64,000 nucleotides of DNA from Cardiobacterium sp. Marseille-Q4385 (GCF_916618745.1 NZ_OU745373.1:1433501-1497500), one strand, 5' to 3'; counted from the stretch's first letter, positions 24,099 to 33,243 are shown. The notes: generated by a model not told the origin, from the sequence alone. Program-made: numbers and translations.

Positions 24099-27000
24099 TT
24101 AGGGCAGTTTTTCTGCTGCCTCACTGAGGCGTTTCGGTGAGACTTTGAGGGTGCTGCCGATTTCCTGGGCGTAGGTCTGGATGCGGTAGGCTTCGAGCAG
24201 ACGGTGGTATTCCTGTATGGCAGCGTGGTGTGCGGTGGGGAGGCCGCGCGGGGTTTCCTGGTAGGGGTGGGCGATGCCGGTTTTTTGCATGGCTTGTTGC
24301 AGGCGGGTTTCCCACGGCGCGAGGTCTTGTTGGCGTTGCAGGTCTTTGAGCGGGTCGAGGCGGCTTTTTTCCAGGCGTTTTTGCGTGGCGAGCAGGGCGC
24401 GTTCGATGGTGTCCAGTTCGGCGGTTGGGGTGTCGCGGATGAATTCGGGGTAGATGAGGCGGGCGAGGTGTTGTTCGATGTCGTCACGGATGGCGGGTTG
24501 TTTGTGTTTGCCCAGTTGTTGTTTGGCGTCGCTGTAGGCGGCGAGGATGCGGGTGAGCTGGGCGGCGAGCTGGTTCGCGGCGGGGATAAGTTCGGCTTCG
24601 CCGCGCGCGAGGGCTGCTTCAAAGGCGGCGCGGCTGCGCGGTACGCCGTCGGCGAAGCAGATGTGTTCGAGCAGGCGGGCGGTGATGTCGTCGGCGAGGG
24701 TGCTGTCACTGCCGATTTTGCGGTAGTGCAGCGCCATTTGGGTGTAGCCGGGCAGGTTTTTGCGCAGGTATTTGAGTTTGTTTTGTAGTTTGTCGGCGAG
24801 CAGGCTGTGTACGCCGGCGCGGTGCGCGGCGTCGGCCCGCTGCGGGTCGTCGTGCAGGCGCAGGCGGCGTTCGCCGTTTTCGAGGGTGAGGGCGGGGTAG
24901 CCGGTGATGCCGTTCGGCAGGGTTTCTTGTGCGGGCAGTTCGTCCCAATGCCAGTCGTTGACGGGCTGGTCGTCGCCGTAGCGGCTGTGGCTGCGGCGGC
25001 GGAATTGGGCAGCGGCGCTGTCGCTGTACTGCGCTTGCAGAGCGGCGAGGTCGCGGCTTTCGGCGATGATCTGGTTTTTGCCGTCAAGCAGGCGGTAGTT
25101 CATGCGGTGGTGGTCGTCGATGTTGAGGTTGTCGAAGGCGTCCAGCGGGATGTTGGTGCCTTTGATGGTGTGGATGGTGTCGCGGATGGCGGGCATGAGC
25201 GGGGCGTCGGGGGGGTCTTTGATGCGCGCGGTGATGGCAGCGGCGATGGTGGGGATGGGCACGAGCTGGCGTCGCCATTGTTTGGGCAGGGCACGCAGGA
25301 TGGCTTCGATTTTGGCGGGCAGCATGGCGGGGACGAGGCGTTCGTAGTCGGCAGCGTTGAGCGCGTTCAGGGCGGGGAGTGGCACGCAGAGGGTGACGCC
25401 GTCGGCGCTGCCGCCCGGTTCGAAGTGGTATTCGAGGCGCAGTTTTTGGCCGTGGTGGGTGAGGTTTTCCGGGTAGTCGGCGTCACTGGGGGTGTCGTCC
25501 ACCAGCAGCAGGTCGGCTTCACGCATGGTGAGCGCCGCTTCGCCGTGCTGTTTGAGCCATTGTTCGAGGGTGACGGTGCTGTGTACGTTTTCGGGCAGGC
25601 GGGCGTGGTACCAGGCGACTTGTTGGGCTTCGTCCGCCAGGATGCCCCGGCTGCGGGTTTTGTGTTCGCGTTCTTCGAGGGTTTCGATGAGGGCGCGGTT
25701 TTTGGCGATGACGCCGCTTTTGGTGTGGATGTCGCCGGGGACGAGGGCGTCCTGGATGAAGATGTCGTGGGCAAGCGCCGGGTCGTGGCGGGCGTAGGGG
25801 ACGTTGCGTCCGGCAACGATGGGCAGGCCGTAGAGCAGGGTGGTTTGGGTGGCGAGGATGTTGCCGGCTTTTTTGCTCCAATGGGGGTTGGTGTAGGTGT
25901 GTTTGACGAGGTGGGCAGCGATGTGTTCGAGGTCAGCCAGCTGGATGGGGGCGCAGGTGCGCGCGTAGGTGCGCTGGGTTTCGACGACGCTGGCGGCCAT
26001 GATGGCTTGCGGCGGTTTTTTGGCGAGCACGGAGGCGGGGTAGATGCTGTAGCGGGCGTGGCGCGGGCGCAGGTAGTCGCGGGTTTGTTCGTCCCAGAGG
26101 CCGACTTGGTCGAGGAAGCCGGTGAGCAGCGCGCGGTGCAGGGTGTCAAGTTGCGGGTTGTCGTAGGCGAGGCGGCCTTTGGCGCCGTCCGGCAGGTCGT
26201 TTTGTGGTACGGGTGGGGCGGCAGCGTCGAGGTGCAGTTTTTGTTCGCGCAGGTCGCGGATGAGCTGGTTGGCGAGTTCGCGCCATTCGCGCATGCGTTG
26301 TGCGTTCAGGTAGTAGTTTTTGCACCAGGCGCGCAGGCGGTTGTTGCTGGCGGTGCGGCGTTCGCGCTGGTAGGCGGCAAAGAGGTTGAGCAGGGTTTGG
26401 TAGTCGCTGGTTTTGTCGGCGAATTCGCCCTGTTTTTGGTCGGCACGCGCTTCTTGGCCGTAGGGGCGTTCGCGCGGGTCCTGGATGGAGAGGGCGGCGA
26501 TGAGGATGACGGCGTCTTGCAGGCAGCCGGTTTTTTCGGCGGCGTAGATGATGCGCGCGAAGCGGGGGTCAACCGGCAGGTGCGCCATTTGTCGCCCAAG
26601 CGGGGTGAGGCGGCGCGCTTCGTTGGTAGCGCCCAGTTCGAAGAGCAGGCGGTAGCCGTCGTTGATTTGCCGCGCGTCGGGCGGGTCAACGAAGGGGAAG
26701 GCGGCGATGTCGCCCAGTTTGAGGACGAGCATTTGCAGGATGATGGCGGCGAGGTTGGTGCGCAGGATTTCCGGCTCGGTGTAGGCGGGGCGATGGCGGT
26801 AGTCGTCTTCGCTGTAGAGGCGGATGCAGATGCCGCTGGCGGTACGGCCACACCTGCCGGCGCGCTGGTTGGCGGCGGCTTGCGAGATAGGCTCGATCGG
26901 CAGGCGCTGGGTTTTGGTGCGCAGGCTGTAGCGGCTGATGCGCGCAGTGCCGGTGTCGATGACGGCTTTGATGCGCGGCACGGTGAGCGAGGTTTCGGCG

Positions 27001-28007
27001 ACGTTGGTGGCGAGCACGATGCGCCGCGCCGCTTGCGGGCGGAAGACGCGCTGCTGGTCGGCGAGCGAGAGGCGGCCGAAGAGGGGCAGGATGTCGGTAT
27101 CGCGCAGTTGTTCGCGGCGCAGGCGGTCGGCGGCTTCGCGGATGTCGCGTTCGCTGGGGAGGAAGACGAGGATGTCGCCGCGCCCGTGCTGGTCGAGTTC
27201 GGCGACGGCGCGGAGGATGGCGTCCGGGCTGTCTTCGTCTTCGCCTGGCGGGCGGTAGCGGATTTCTACGGGGTAGGTGCGGCCGCTGACGTTGAGGATG
27301 GGCGCGTTTTTGAAGTGGGCGGCGAATTTGTCGGCATCGATGGTGGCCGAGGTGATGATGATTTTGAGGTCAGGGCGTTTGTCGGCGAGGCGACGCAGGT
27401 AGCCGAGGAGGAAGTCGATGTTGAGGCTGCGTTCGTGCGCTTCGTCCACGATGATGACTTCGTAGTGGGCGAGGTAGGGGTCGGACAGGGTTTCGGCGAG
27501 CAGCATACCGTCGGTCATCAGTTTGATAACGGTCTGTTCGCTGGTTTTTTCGTCGAAACGGACCTGGTAACCGACGGCGGCGCCAAGCGGTTCGTCCAGT
27601 TCTTCGGCGATGCGGGCGGCGACGCTGCGCGCGGCGATACGGCGCGGCTGGGTGTGGGCAATCATGCCGCGCGCGCCAAGGCCGAGGGCGAGGCAGAGTT
27701 GCGGCAGTTGTGTGGTTTTCCCCGATCCGGTTTCGCCGCTGATGATGACGACCTGGTTGTCGGCAATCAGGCGGCGGATTTTGTCGGCAACCGCCAGCAC
27801 GGGCAGGTTGGCGCTCAGTTTCGGCGCAGGCAGGGCGGCACGGCGCGCGGCGACCGCTTCTTGCGAGGCGGCGTAGTCAGCGGCAAAGCGCGCCCGCATC
27901 CGGTCGGCAGGCTGGCCGCGCCGCTCGCGTTCGCGAATCTGGCGGTAGAGCTGTTGCAGGGGGTGACGGTCCTGGCTGCGGACGGTGGTGAAATCGGGGG
28001 CGGTCAT
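24099..28007 (-). CDS. hrpA: ATP-dependent RNA helicase HrpA
   Basis: DEAH-box 3'-5' RNA helicase that resolves stalled or collided ribosomes in E. coli. It has 1302 residues, the normal size (E. coli 1300). N-terminal helicase motifs are GETGSGKTTQ, DEAHERS, TSATID and QRAGRCGRT. These are followed by the winged-helix, ratchet and OB regions and the long HrpA-specific C-terminal domain. No good ribosome site precedes the ATG. A 1078-residue antisense open frame is an artefact of GC-rich codon bias. Confidence 0.95.
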   Translation of the reverse strand: MTAPDFTTVRSQDRHPLQQLYRQIRERERRGQPADRMRARFAADYAASQEAVAARRAALPAPKLSANLPVLAVADKIRRLIADNQVVIISGETGSGKTTQLPQLCLALGLGARGMIAHTQPRRIAARSVAARIAEELDEPLGAAVGYQVRFDEKTSEQTVIKLMTDGMLLAETLSDPYLAHYEVIIVDEAHERSLNIDFLLGYLRRLADKRPDLKIIITSATIDADKFAAHFKNAPILNVSGRTYPVEIRYRPPGEDEDSPDAILRAVAELDQHGRGDILVFLPSERDIREAADRLRREQLRDTDILPLFGRLSLADQQRVFRPQAARRIVLATNVAETSLTVPRIKAVIDTGTARISRYSLRTKTQRLPIEPISQAAANQRAGRCGRTASGICIRLYSEDDYRHRPAYTEPEILRTNLAAIILQMLVLKLGDIAAFPFVDPPDARQINDGYRLLFELGATNEARRLTPLGRQMAHLPVDPRFARIIYAAEKTGCLQDAVILIAALSIQDPRERPYGQEARADQKQGEFADKTSDYQTLLNLFAAYQRERRTASNNRLRAWCKNYYLNAQRMREWRELANQLIRDLREQKLHLDAAAPPVPQNDLPDGAKGRLAYDNPQLDTLHRALLTGFLDQVGLWDEQTRDYLRPRHARYSIYPASVLAKKPPQAIMAASVVETQRTYARTCAPIQLADLEHIAAHLVKHTYTNPHWSKKAGNILATQTTLLYGLPIVAGRNVPYARHDPALAHDIFIQDALVPGDIHTKSGVIAKNRALIETLEEREHKTRSRGILADEAQQVAWYHARLPENVHSTVTLEQWLKQHGEAALTMREADLLLVDDTPSDADYPENLTHHGQKLRLEYHFEPGGSADGVTLCVPLPALNALNAADYERLVPAMLPAKIEAILRALPKQWRRQLVPIPTIAAAITARIKDPPDAPLMPAIRDTIHTIKGTNIPLDAFDNLNIDDHHRMNYRLLDGKNQIIAESRDLAALQAQYSDSAAAQFRRRSHSRYGDDQPVNDWHWDELPAQETLPNGITGYPALTLENGERRLRLHDDPQRADAAHRAGVHSLLADKLQNKLKYLRKNLPGYTQMALHYRKIGSDSTLADDITARLLEHICFADGVPRSRAAFEAALARGEAELIPAANQLAAQLTRILAAYSDAKQQLGKHKQPAIRDDIEQHLARLIYPEFIRDTPTAELDTIERALLATQKRLEKSRLDPLKDLQRQQDLAPWETRLQQAMQKTGIAHPYQETPRGLPTAHHAAIQEYHRLLEAYRIQTYAQEIGSTLKVSPKRLSEAAEKLP

Positions 28008-28047
28008 GGTTTATGCGATGGTGAAAAGCGGCGGATTATATAGTCGC

Positions 28048-28182
28048 CTCAAGCAGGACTGATACGGTGTTGGCGAGCCCGACCGGGCACCCATAAAAAT
28101 CGCATAGCGATTTTTATGGGAAATCCGCGCCGTATTAAACAGACTGTCTTCGGCTCGCTGCCTTGTCTCAGTCCTGTTTGAA
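28048..28182. repeat. extended inverted-repeat structure
   Basis: TCAAGCAGGACTGA at 28048 pairs, with one mismatch, with the TCAGTCCTG(T)TTGA stretch near 28167. The 14-bp hairpin at 28090-28120 lies inside. ATACGG and CCGTAT also face each other. The whole could fold as a branched RNA or cruciform. Confidence 0.5.
28090..28120. repeat. 14-bp perfect hairpin, sister of 18431-18464
   Basis: CCCATAAAAATCGC-ATA-GCGATTTTTATGGG. It shares with the 18.4-kb hairpin the ACCCAT edge, an A-rich middle, a G/C clamp at the loop and a 2-3-base loop. Confidence 0.75.
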
Positions 28183-28246
28183 ACGACAATGGTCGCTTGT
28201 GGTAAGGGGGGCGGCAGCCTCCGTACACGACAAAAACTACTCGGCT

Positions 28247-28346
28247 GGGCCCGCCAGGCGGCGTCATTGCTGGGCCCGCTAGGCGGCATGATTGCTGGGC
28301 CCGCTAGGCGGCATGATTGCTAGGCTTGCCAGGCGGCATAAATATT
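28247..28346. repeat. 25-bp tandem repeat, four copies
   Basis: Units start at 28247, 28272, 28297 and 28322 with an exact 25-base period. Units 2 and 3 are identical over most of their length (GGGCCCGCTAGGCGGCATGA plus TTGCT). Units 1 and 4 carry point changes. The last unit ends CAGGCGGCATAAATATTGGG, which resembles repeat A. No gene lies here. Confidence 0.85.
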
Positions 28347-28418
28347 GGGGCATGAGCGAGTGTTTTTGCGAAGCCAGCAGCAAAAAGCCCGCTTGCGCGG
28401 GCTTTGTTGTGGATGGTG

Positions 28419-29012
28419 TCAGCGGCCGCCAACGGTGTCAAAGTCGGCATCGTGTGCGTTTTTGTGCCGCTCTATCTGCGACTGCGGCGCGCGCACCTGC
28501 GAGTAAGTACCAGCATTGTTGATGGTGTACCACAGACCACCGTATTCCTTCATCCAGACGCCACGCTGGCTATCCGCGCCGGAACTATGCAGGTACAACG
28601 CCAGGTAGTCCGTTTCGGACGCGCGGCGCACAATCATGAGCTCGAAGTTATCCGGCGACATGTGGTAACCGTTCTGTGGAGAGGTGCCGGTGGCAAAACT
28701 GCGGAACACGTAATTCTCATCCGGATCCTGCATGCGGCTGACGAACGTTGCGTAGCTGCCCACCTGTTCCAGCGGGCGATCCAAGTGCATGGCATAACGC
28801 AGCATTTTCGCGCCTTCGCTACGCGTGGCCTCGTCGATATAGAAAAACACAGCCTCAAAATAGAGCTTGAGTGCCCCTTCCGGCACACGGCCCTCCTGCT
28901 GGTAGCGTGCCTTGAATTCCTGAAAATCACGAGGTAATTCGGCTTGTGCCGTATGACCGTACAGGGCAGTGGCCAAGGCCAGCGCTGACAGGGACAGGGC
29001 ATTCTTCTTCAT
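28419..29012 (-). CDS. secreted protein of unknown function
   Basis: A 197-residue protein with a signal peptide (MKKNALSLSALALATALYGH then TAQA, cleavage near residue 24). The mature part starts ELPRDFQEFKARYQQEGRVP and contains EGALKLYFEAVFFYIDEATR and GVWMKEYGGLWYTINN. It may be one of the secreted DUF families with a LPxDFxEFK start, but I cannot name it with confidence. The last 20 residues are polar. It is divergent from the membrane-protein gene at 29123. Confidence 0.7.
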   Translation of the reverse strand: MKKNALSLSALALATALYGHTAQAELPRDFQEFKARYQQEGRVPEGALKLYFEAVFFYIDEATRSEGAKMLRYAMHLDRPLEQVGSYATFVSRMQDPDENYVFRSFATGTSPQNGYHMSPDNFELMIVRRASETDYLALYLHSSGADSQRGVWMKEYGGLWYTINNAGTYSQVRAPQSQIERHKNAHDADFDTVGGR

Positions 29013-29062
29013 GATTTTGAAGGAAGGGCGACAGTATGCCGCATGGGAAAGAGACTGGCGGC

Positions 29063-29068
29063 TATAAT
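29063..29068 (+). promoter_or_regulatory. -10 element upstream of the membrane-protein gene
   Basis: TATAAT, 55 bases before the ATG at 29123; AAAGGAG follows at about 29109. Confidence 0.45.
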
Positions 29069-29122
29069 TCTCGCCTTTCTTTATTAACGACAGTATCCCC
29101 TACATATAAAGGAGCATGATGG

Positions 29123-30100
29123 ATGACCGGTTACCAACGCCCTCCTCACGTGGACGTTCCTTCTATCGGCGCATGGCAATACACTGCCGGGCGCCTGTTA
29201 GAGCGCTATTTAGGCTTTCAGGCACTGATGTATATTTTTATCATTGTGCTGTCGTCATACCTTTTTGGTTTTACCATTCGCGGCTGGAGCAGCGGCGTCA
29301 TGCTTTTTTGCAATTTCCTCGTCTTTCTCGCCATTATTGCCGTGATGTATTGCATGCCCCTCATCAGCAGACGCTTGATCGGCCGAGGTTATCCGTGGCA
29401 GGCCGATATGCTCGCAGAAATTGATGCTGAGGATGATGATGAAGAGCGTGACTTCTTAATACTGGAAGCGCGGCTCAATGGTGGCCTGCCGCCCAGCCGC
29501 AAACAGGAAACGGCGCTGCTCCTGATCGCCGTCATTCTGCTTTTTGAGGCATTCTATATTCATGCCTGGACCCCAAATGGGGAACTGATCTGGTATCCGG
29601 AATGGTTGCAGCATTTGGTTGCTTGGATGAAAGACCATAGCGGCATATACCCTGAAGACATTAGAAAAAAATTCTTTATTCTGGATTTTGAATTTTCTCC
29701 AAAATTGGCCGAATTATTCCCCGATGAGCGGACATTCTTGGCGGCAGCGGCATCCGATCGATATTTTGCTTTCGCCTTGTTCCGGATTGTCACTTTCCCA
29801 GTCGTGTTCTATTGCCTGTGTATTGCCGGATGGGACATAGTGAATTATCTAGGTGTCGAACAACTCAAGCCCATACGTGCGCGCTCCGATGAGCGTCGCT
29901 TGGTGCTATTCCTGATTACCGCATTCATGACATTACTGGGATTCGTCGGCCTTTTCATGCTTATATGGTTTCCGGTACTTGATATGGAAAATGTTATAGA
30001 TCATGGTTCAACCATGATGTATCTCTTGAGGCATATCCTCGCATTGATTGCGCTGGAACTGCTTTATGGCTGGTGGCGCTATTTCCGCCACAAGGCATAA
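29123..30100 (+). CDS. hypothetical integral membrane protein
   Basis: A 325-residue protein with about seven hydrophobic segments, among them YIFIIVLSSYLFGF, FLVFLAIIAVMYCMPLI, TALLLIAVILLFEAFYI, VTFPVVFYCLCIAGW and LLGFVGLFMLIW. An acidic loop (DAEDDDEERD) lies between segments 2 and 3. No family was recognised. It is more AT-rich than its neighbours, which may hint at later acquisition. The ATG at 29123 is favoured because AAAGGAG lies upstream. Confidence 0.62.
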   Translation: MTGYQRPPHVDVPSIGAWQYTAGRLLERYLGFQALMYIFIIVLSSYLFGFTIRGWSSGVMLFCNFLVFLAIIAVMYCMPLISRRLIGRGYPWQADMLAEIDAEDDDEERDFLILEARLNGGLPPSRKQETALLLIAVILLFEAFYIHAWTPNGELIWYPEWLQHLVAWMKDHSGIYPEDIRKKFFILDFEFSPKLAELFPDERTFLAAAASDRYFAFALFRIVTFPVVFYCLCIAGWDIVNYLGVEQLKPIRARSDERRLVLFLITAFMTLLGFVGLFMLIWFPVLDMENVIDHGSTMMYLLRHILALIALELLYGWWRYFRHKA

Positions 30101-30173
30101 TCCTGCAACAAATTGCCGCCCCGTCCGTCTGCCATTATCCTAACCACTTCTTCATTTACGCCGGATTGCCGCC

Positions 30174-31433
30174 ATGACCCTGTTCCGTTCCATCCTAGTT
30201 TTCGCCATTGCCTATCTGCTCACCGCCTGCGGTACGCGTCCGCCGGTGGTGGTCGTCGAACCCGAACAACCACCACCGCTTGAGCCGGAAACCCCGCCGC
30301 CGCTGGTGCAGCCTGCGAACTTCGCCGAATGGCAGCAGGCATTCGCCCAGCGCGCCGCTGCTGCCGGTATCGCCGACAGCGACATCCAGCAACTGCTTGC
30401 CCGTACCCATTACGAAGAAAAAGTGGTCAGTGCCGACCGCAAACAGCCGGAGCTGAACAAAATGGTCTGGGCGTACCTCGACAATGCCGTTTCCAACGAC
30501 CGCATTCAGAAAGGCCGTGCCCAGCTTTCCCGCTACCGCAGCCTCTTGCAGCAGATTGAGGCGCAGACGGGCGTCGGCGCGTCCTACATCGTCGCCTTCT
30601 GGGGCATGGAAAGTGCCTACGGCGCGAACACCGGCAACATCGACCTCATCCAGGCCCTCTCAACCCTGGCCTACGAAGGCCGCCGCCGCGACTTCGCCGA
30701 ACAGCAACTCATCGCCCTGCTGCAACTCATCGAGCGTGGCGACGTGAGCTGGGACGAACTGCGCGGCTCGTGGGCGGGCGGCATGGGCCACACCCAGTTC
30801 ATCCCGACCACCTTCCTGCAATACGGCGTGGACGGCAACGGCGATGGCCGCCGCGACCCGTGGCAAATCGAAGACGCGCTGGCATCCACCGCCAACTACC
30901 TGAGCAAATCCGGCTGGCAGCGCGGCCACCGCTGGGGGCGCGAAGTGAGCCTCGCCCCCGACTTCGATTACCGCTACACCGACCAAAGCCTGCCGCTGGC
31001 GCAATGGAGCCGGCTCGGCGCGCGGCAAACCGGCGGAGCGGCCCTGCCGCAGGAAAACCTGCAAGCCACCCTGTGGCTACCCGCCGGCCACAGCGGCCCG
31101 GCGCTCCTGCTCTACCCGAACTTCAAAACCATCAAGGTCTATAACAACTCATCCAGCTACGCCCTCGCCATCGGCCTGCTTGCCGATGGCATCAGCGGCA
31201 ACAGCGGCGGCATCAAGGCCGCCTGGCCGCGCGACGAACAGGCACTCAGCCGTGACCAGGTGCAACGCCTGCAACAGGCACTTACCGCCGCTGGTTACGA
31301 CACCAAAGGTACAGACGGCATCCTCGGTGCGAACACACGCAACGCCTTCCGCCAGTGGCAGACAGCAAACGGACAAATCCCGGACGGCTTCATCAGCCAG
31401 CGCAGCGCGGCGGCACTGATAGGCGGGTATTGA
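30174..31433 (+). CDS. lytic murein transglycosylase lipoprotein (MltB family)
   Basis: Cleaves the glycan strands of peptidoglycan to 1,6-anhydro-MurNAc ends at the outer membrane. It has 419 residues. The lipobox LTAC (residues 17-20) predicts lipidation, and a proline-rich linker (EQPPPLEPETPPPL) follows. The SLT_2 catalytic domain holds the WGMESAYG motif with the acid glutamate, and GSWAGGMGHTQFIPTTFL. A C-terminal peptidoglycan-binding domain runs from about residue 355 (DQVQRLQQALTAAGYDTKGT). MltB of E. coli lacks this last domain, so it fits the MltB-2-like subgroup better. Confidence 0.9.
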   Translation: MTLFRSILVFAIAYLLTACGTRPPVVVVEPEQPPPLEPETPPPLVQPANFAEWQQAFAQRAAAAGIADSDIQQLLARTHYEEKVVSADRKQPELNKMVWAYLDNAVSNDRIQKGRAQLSRYRSLLQQIEAQTGVGASYIVAFWGMESAYGANTGNIDLIQALSTLAYEGRRRDFAEQQLIALLQLIERGDVSWDELRGSWAGGMGHTQFIPTTFLQYGVDGNGDGRRDPWQIEDALASTANYLSKSGWQRGHRWGREVSLAPDFDYRYTDQSLPLAQWSRLGARQTGGAALPQENLQATLWLPAGHSGPALLLYPNFKTIKVYNNSSSYALAIGLLADGISGNSGGIKAAWPRDEQALSRDQVQRLQQALTAAGYDTKGTDGILGANTRNAFRQWQTANGQIPDGFISQRSAAALIGGY

Positions 31434-31460
31434 GGTGATATTGCAGCAGTTTGCACAAAA

Positions 31461-31487
31461 AAAGACGCCGCATCATGCGGCGTCTTT
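31461..31487. terminator. bidirectional terminator between transglycosylase gene and vapD
   Basis: AAAGACGCCGCA-TCA-TGCGGCGTCTTT is a perfect stem with A and T runs on both sides, suited to ending both convergent transcripts. Confidence 0.88.
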
Positions 31488-31501
31488 CATGTTGCAAACG
31501 G

Positions 31502-31789
31502 TTATAAGCCCTTGACTATGGCGGTGAAATCAGACCAATCTTCCACTTTGAATGCCCGGATATCGCGAACAGATTTGGCGAACCACTCTATTTTTGACAG
31601 CAAATTGATGGCCTTATAAACAGTAGCAAGATTGTTTGTCGTGTCGTTGGACAGATAAACGCTCCCTTGCGTCCAGTCGAATCCGATTTTTGCCAGTTCA
31701 GACTTTATTTCAAAGTAGGCGTTGTTATAGGGATCGCCGTAGTGCTTTTTAAGCTCGGAAATTTCCAAATCAAAGGCAATGGCATACAT
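31502..31789 (-). CDS. vapD: VapD-family endoribonuclease
   Basis: A 95-residue single-domain protein of the virulence-associated VapD family, related in fold to Cas2 and shown in Haemophilus and Helicobacter to cut RNA. The start MYAIAFDLEISELKKHYG, then YNNAYFEIKSELAKIGFDW, QGSVYLSND and FAKSVRDIRAFKVED match the family pattern. No antitoxin (VapX-like) gene is adjacent. TTGGAG precedes the ATG, and a TATAAT is present on the minus strand at 31819-31824. Its lower GC than its surroundings suggests transfer. Confidence 0.85.
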   Translation of the reverse strand: MYAIAFDLEISELKKHYGDPYNNAYFEIKSELAKIGFDWTQGSVYLSNDTTNNLATVYKAINLLSKIEWFAKSVRDIRAFKVEDWSDFTAIVKGL

Positions 31790-31857
31790 GACAGATACTC
31801 CAAATTGGTTGTGATCAAATTATAACGCATCATCACATAATTCCTGACCCGCTATCA

Positions 31858-31880
31858 CCGCCAAGCGGGAGCGCAGGCCC
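31858..31880. repeat. repeat A copy
   Basis: CCGCCAAGCGGGAGCGCAGG, a diverged single copy between vapD and aroB. Confidence 0.45.
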
Positions 31881-31941
31881 CGCTTCCCGCCCTGCTACCA
31901 AGCCGCTATCATCGCCATTTTCACCCCATTGCGAGAATTTT

Positions 31942-33030
31942 ATGACCACCCTTACCGTCAACTTGCCTGCCGGTGCCGCGCGCAGCTACCCCATCCACAT
32001 CGGCCACGGTCTCCTGCACGACCGCGACCTGCTCGCCGCGCTCGTCCCGCAGCGGCAAATCTGCATCGTCACCAACGACAACGTCGCCCGCCACTACCTC
32101 TCTCCGCTTACTGCCGCCCTTGCCGACAAAACCGTCATCACCGTACACCTGCCTGACGGCGAGGCACACAAAAACCTCGCCAGCTACGCACAAATCCTCG
32201 ATGCCCTTGTTGCCGCCCGCTACGACCGCGACAGCCTCATCATCGCCCTCGGCGGCGGCATCACCGGCGACATCGCGGGTTTCGCCGCTGCCACCTACCA
32301 GCGCGGCATCGCCGGCCTGCAAATCCCGACTACCCTGCTGGCGCAAGTCGATTCCTCGGTGGGCGGCAAAACCGGCGTCAACCACCCGCAGGGCAAAAAC
32401 CTCATCGGCGCCTTCCACCAGCCGCAGGCCGTGCTCATCGACACCGCCACCCTCGCCACCCTGCCGCCACGCGAGTTCGCCGCCGGCATGGCCGAAGTCA
32501 TCAAATACGGCCTCATCAACGACCCCGCTTTCTTCACCTGGCTGGAAGCAAACCGCGACGGCATCCGCGCCCACGATCCCGCCCTGCTGGCGGAAATGAT
32601 TGCCCACTGCTGCGCCAACAAAGCAGCGATCGTCGCTGCCGACGAACGCGAACAGGGTGTGCGGGCGCTACTCAACTACGGCCACACCTTTGGCCACGCC
32701 CTCGAAGCCCTGACCCACTACAAACGCTGGAAACACGGCGAAGCGGTGGCCATTGGCAGCGTCATTGCCACCCGCCTTGGCGTCATCCTTGACCGCGTCA
32801 GCGAGGCAGACGCCGCACGCACTGCCGCCCTCTTCGCCGCTTATGACCTGCCGACCACCATCCCGGCTGACATCACCACCGCCGATATCCTCGACAAAAT
32901 GCAACTCGACAAAAAAACACGCGGCGGCACCCTGCGCCTCGTCCTGCCGCAACGCTTCTGCGACAGTGGCATCGACAGCGGCGTCGCTGCGGAAGCCATC
33001 CGCCAGGCGATAGACGCCTGCCGCGCCTGA
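31942..33030 (+). CDS. aroB: 3-dehydroquinate synthase
   Basis: Second step of the shikimate pathway, turning DAHP into 3-dehydroquinate with NAD and Zn or Co. It has 362 residues. NAD-binding GGGITGDIAGFAAATY, substrate lysine region KTGVNHPQGKN, and metal ligands in EVIKYG, GHTFGHALE and HGEAVAIG are visible. The typical partner aroK is not adjacent. With aroA at 2 kb this gives two shikimate-pathway genes in the window. Confidence 0.95.
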   Translation: MTTLTVNLPAGAARSYPIHIGHGLLHDRDLLAALVPQRQICIVTNDNVARHYLSPLTAALADKTVITVHLPDGEAHKNLASYAQILDALVAARYDRDSLIIALGGGITGDIAGFAAATYQRGIAGLQIPTTLLAQVDSSVGGKTGVNHPQGKNLIGAFHQPQAVLIDTATLATLPPREFAAGMAEVIKYGLINDPAFFTWLEANRDGIRAHDPALLAEMIAHCCANKAAIVAADEREQGVRALLNYGHTFGHALEALTHYKRWKHGEAVAIGSVIATRLGVILDRVSEADAARTAALFAAYDLPTTIPADITTADILDKMQLDKKTRGGTLRLVLPQRFCDSGIDSGVAAEAIRQAIDACRA

Positions 33031-33033
33031 AAG

Positions 33034-33066
33034 TCGCCGCAAACGCCACTGCTGCGGCGTTTTTTA
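33034..33066 (+). terminator. aroB terminator
   Basis: CGCCGCA and TGCGGCG pair around a loop of about 12 bases, followed by six T. Confidence 0.8.
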
Positions 33067-33077
33067 TGCCGGGAGCC

Positions 33078-33098
33078 CCGTGTTTATCCCGCTTGGCG
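33078..33098. repeat. repeat A copy (inverse orientation)
   Basis: CCGTGTTTATCCCGCTTGGC; a near-consensus copy between aroB and terC. Confidence 0.6.
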
Positions 33099-33205
33099 CG
33101 CGTTGATATGAATGGGGGCGGCATGGATTGGCGCCCGTCCGGGCCTCGCTTTCGTGCCGATACCGGAAGCCGCTATCGCTTGCACGAAAAACCGTACATT
33201 TTCAG

Positions 33206-33243
33206 TATAATGCGCGCCCCGCCGCCGCTTGGGCGGCGTTTTT
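33206..33243 (+). promoter_or_regulatory. terC promoter -10 and leader hairpin with T-run
   Basis: A TATAAT at 33206-33211 is followed within ten bases by CGCCGCC-GCTTG-GGCGGCG and TTTTT (33220-33243). The gene starts at 33267. A terminator-like stem placed between promoter and start could act as an attenuator. No yybP-ykoY (Mn) riboswitch, sometimes found before terC-type genes, could be recognised. Confidence 0.5.

Noticed and set aside
24807..28043. 1078-codon open frame opposite hrpA
   Set aside because: Antisense to a complete HrpA with all motifs; composition is Gly/Val/Asp-rich and no ribosome site is seen.
28011..28246. Small ORFs upstream of hrpA (minus strand, 72-92 codons)
   Set aside because: They run through the inverted repeats and show no start signal or protein-like composition.
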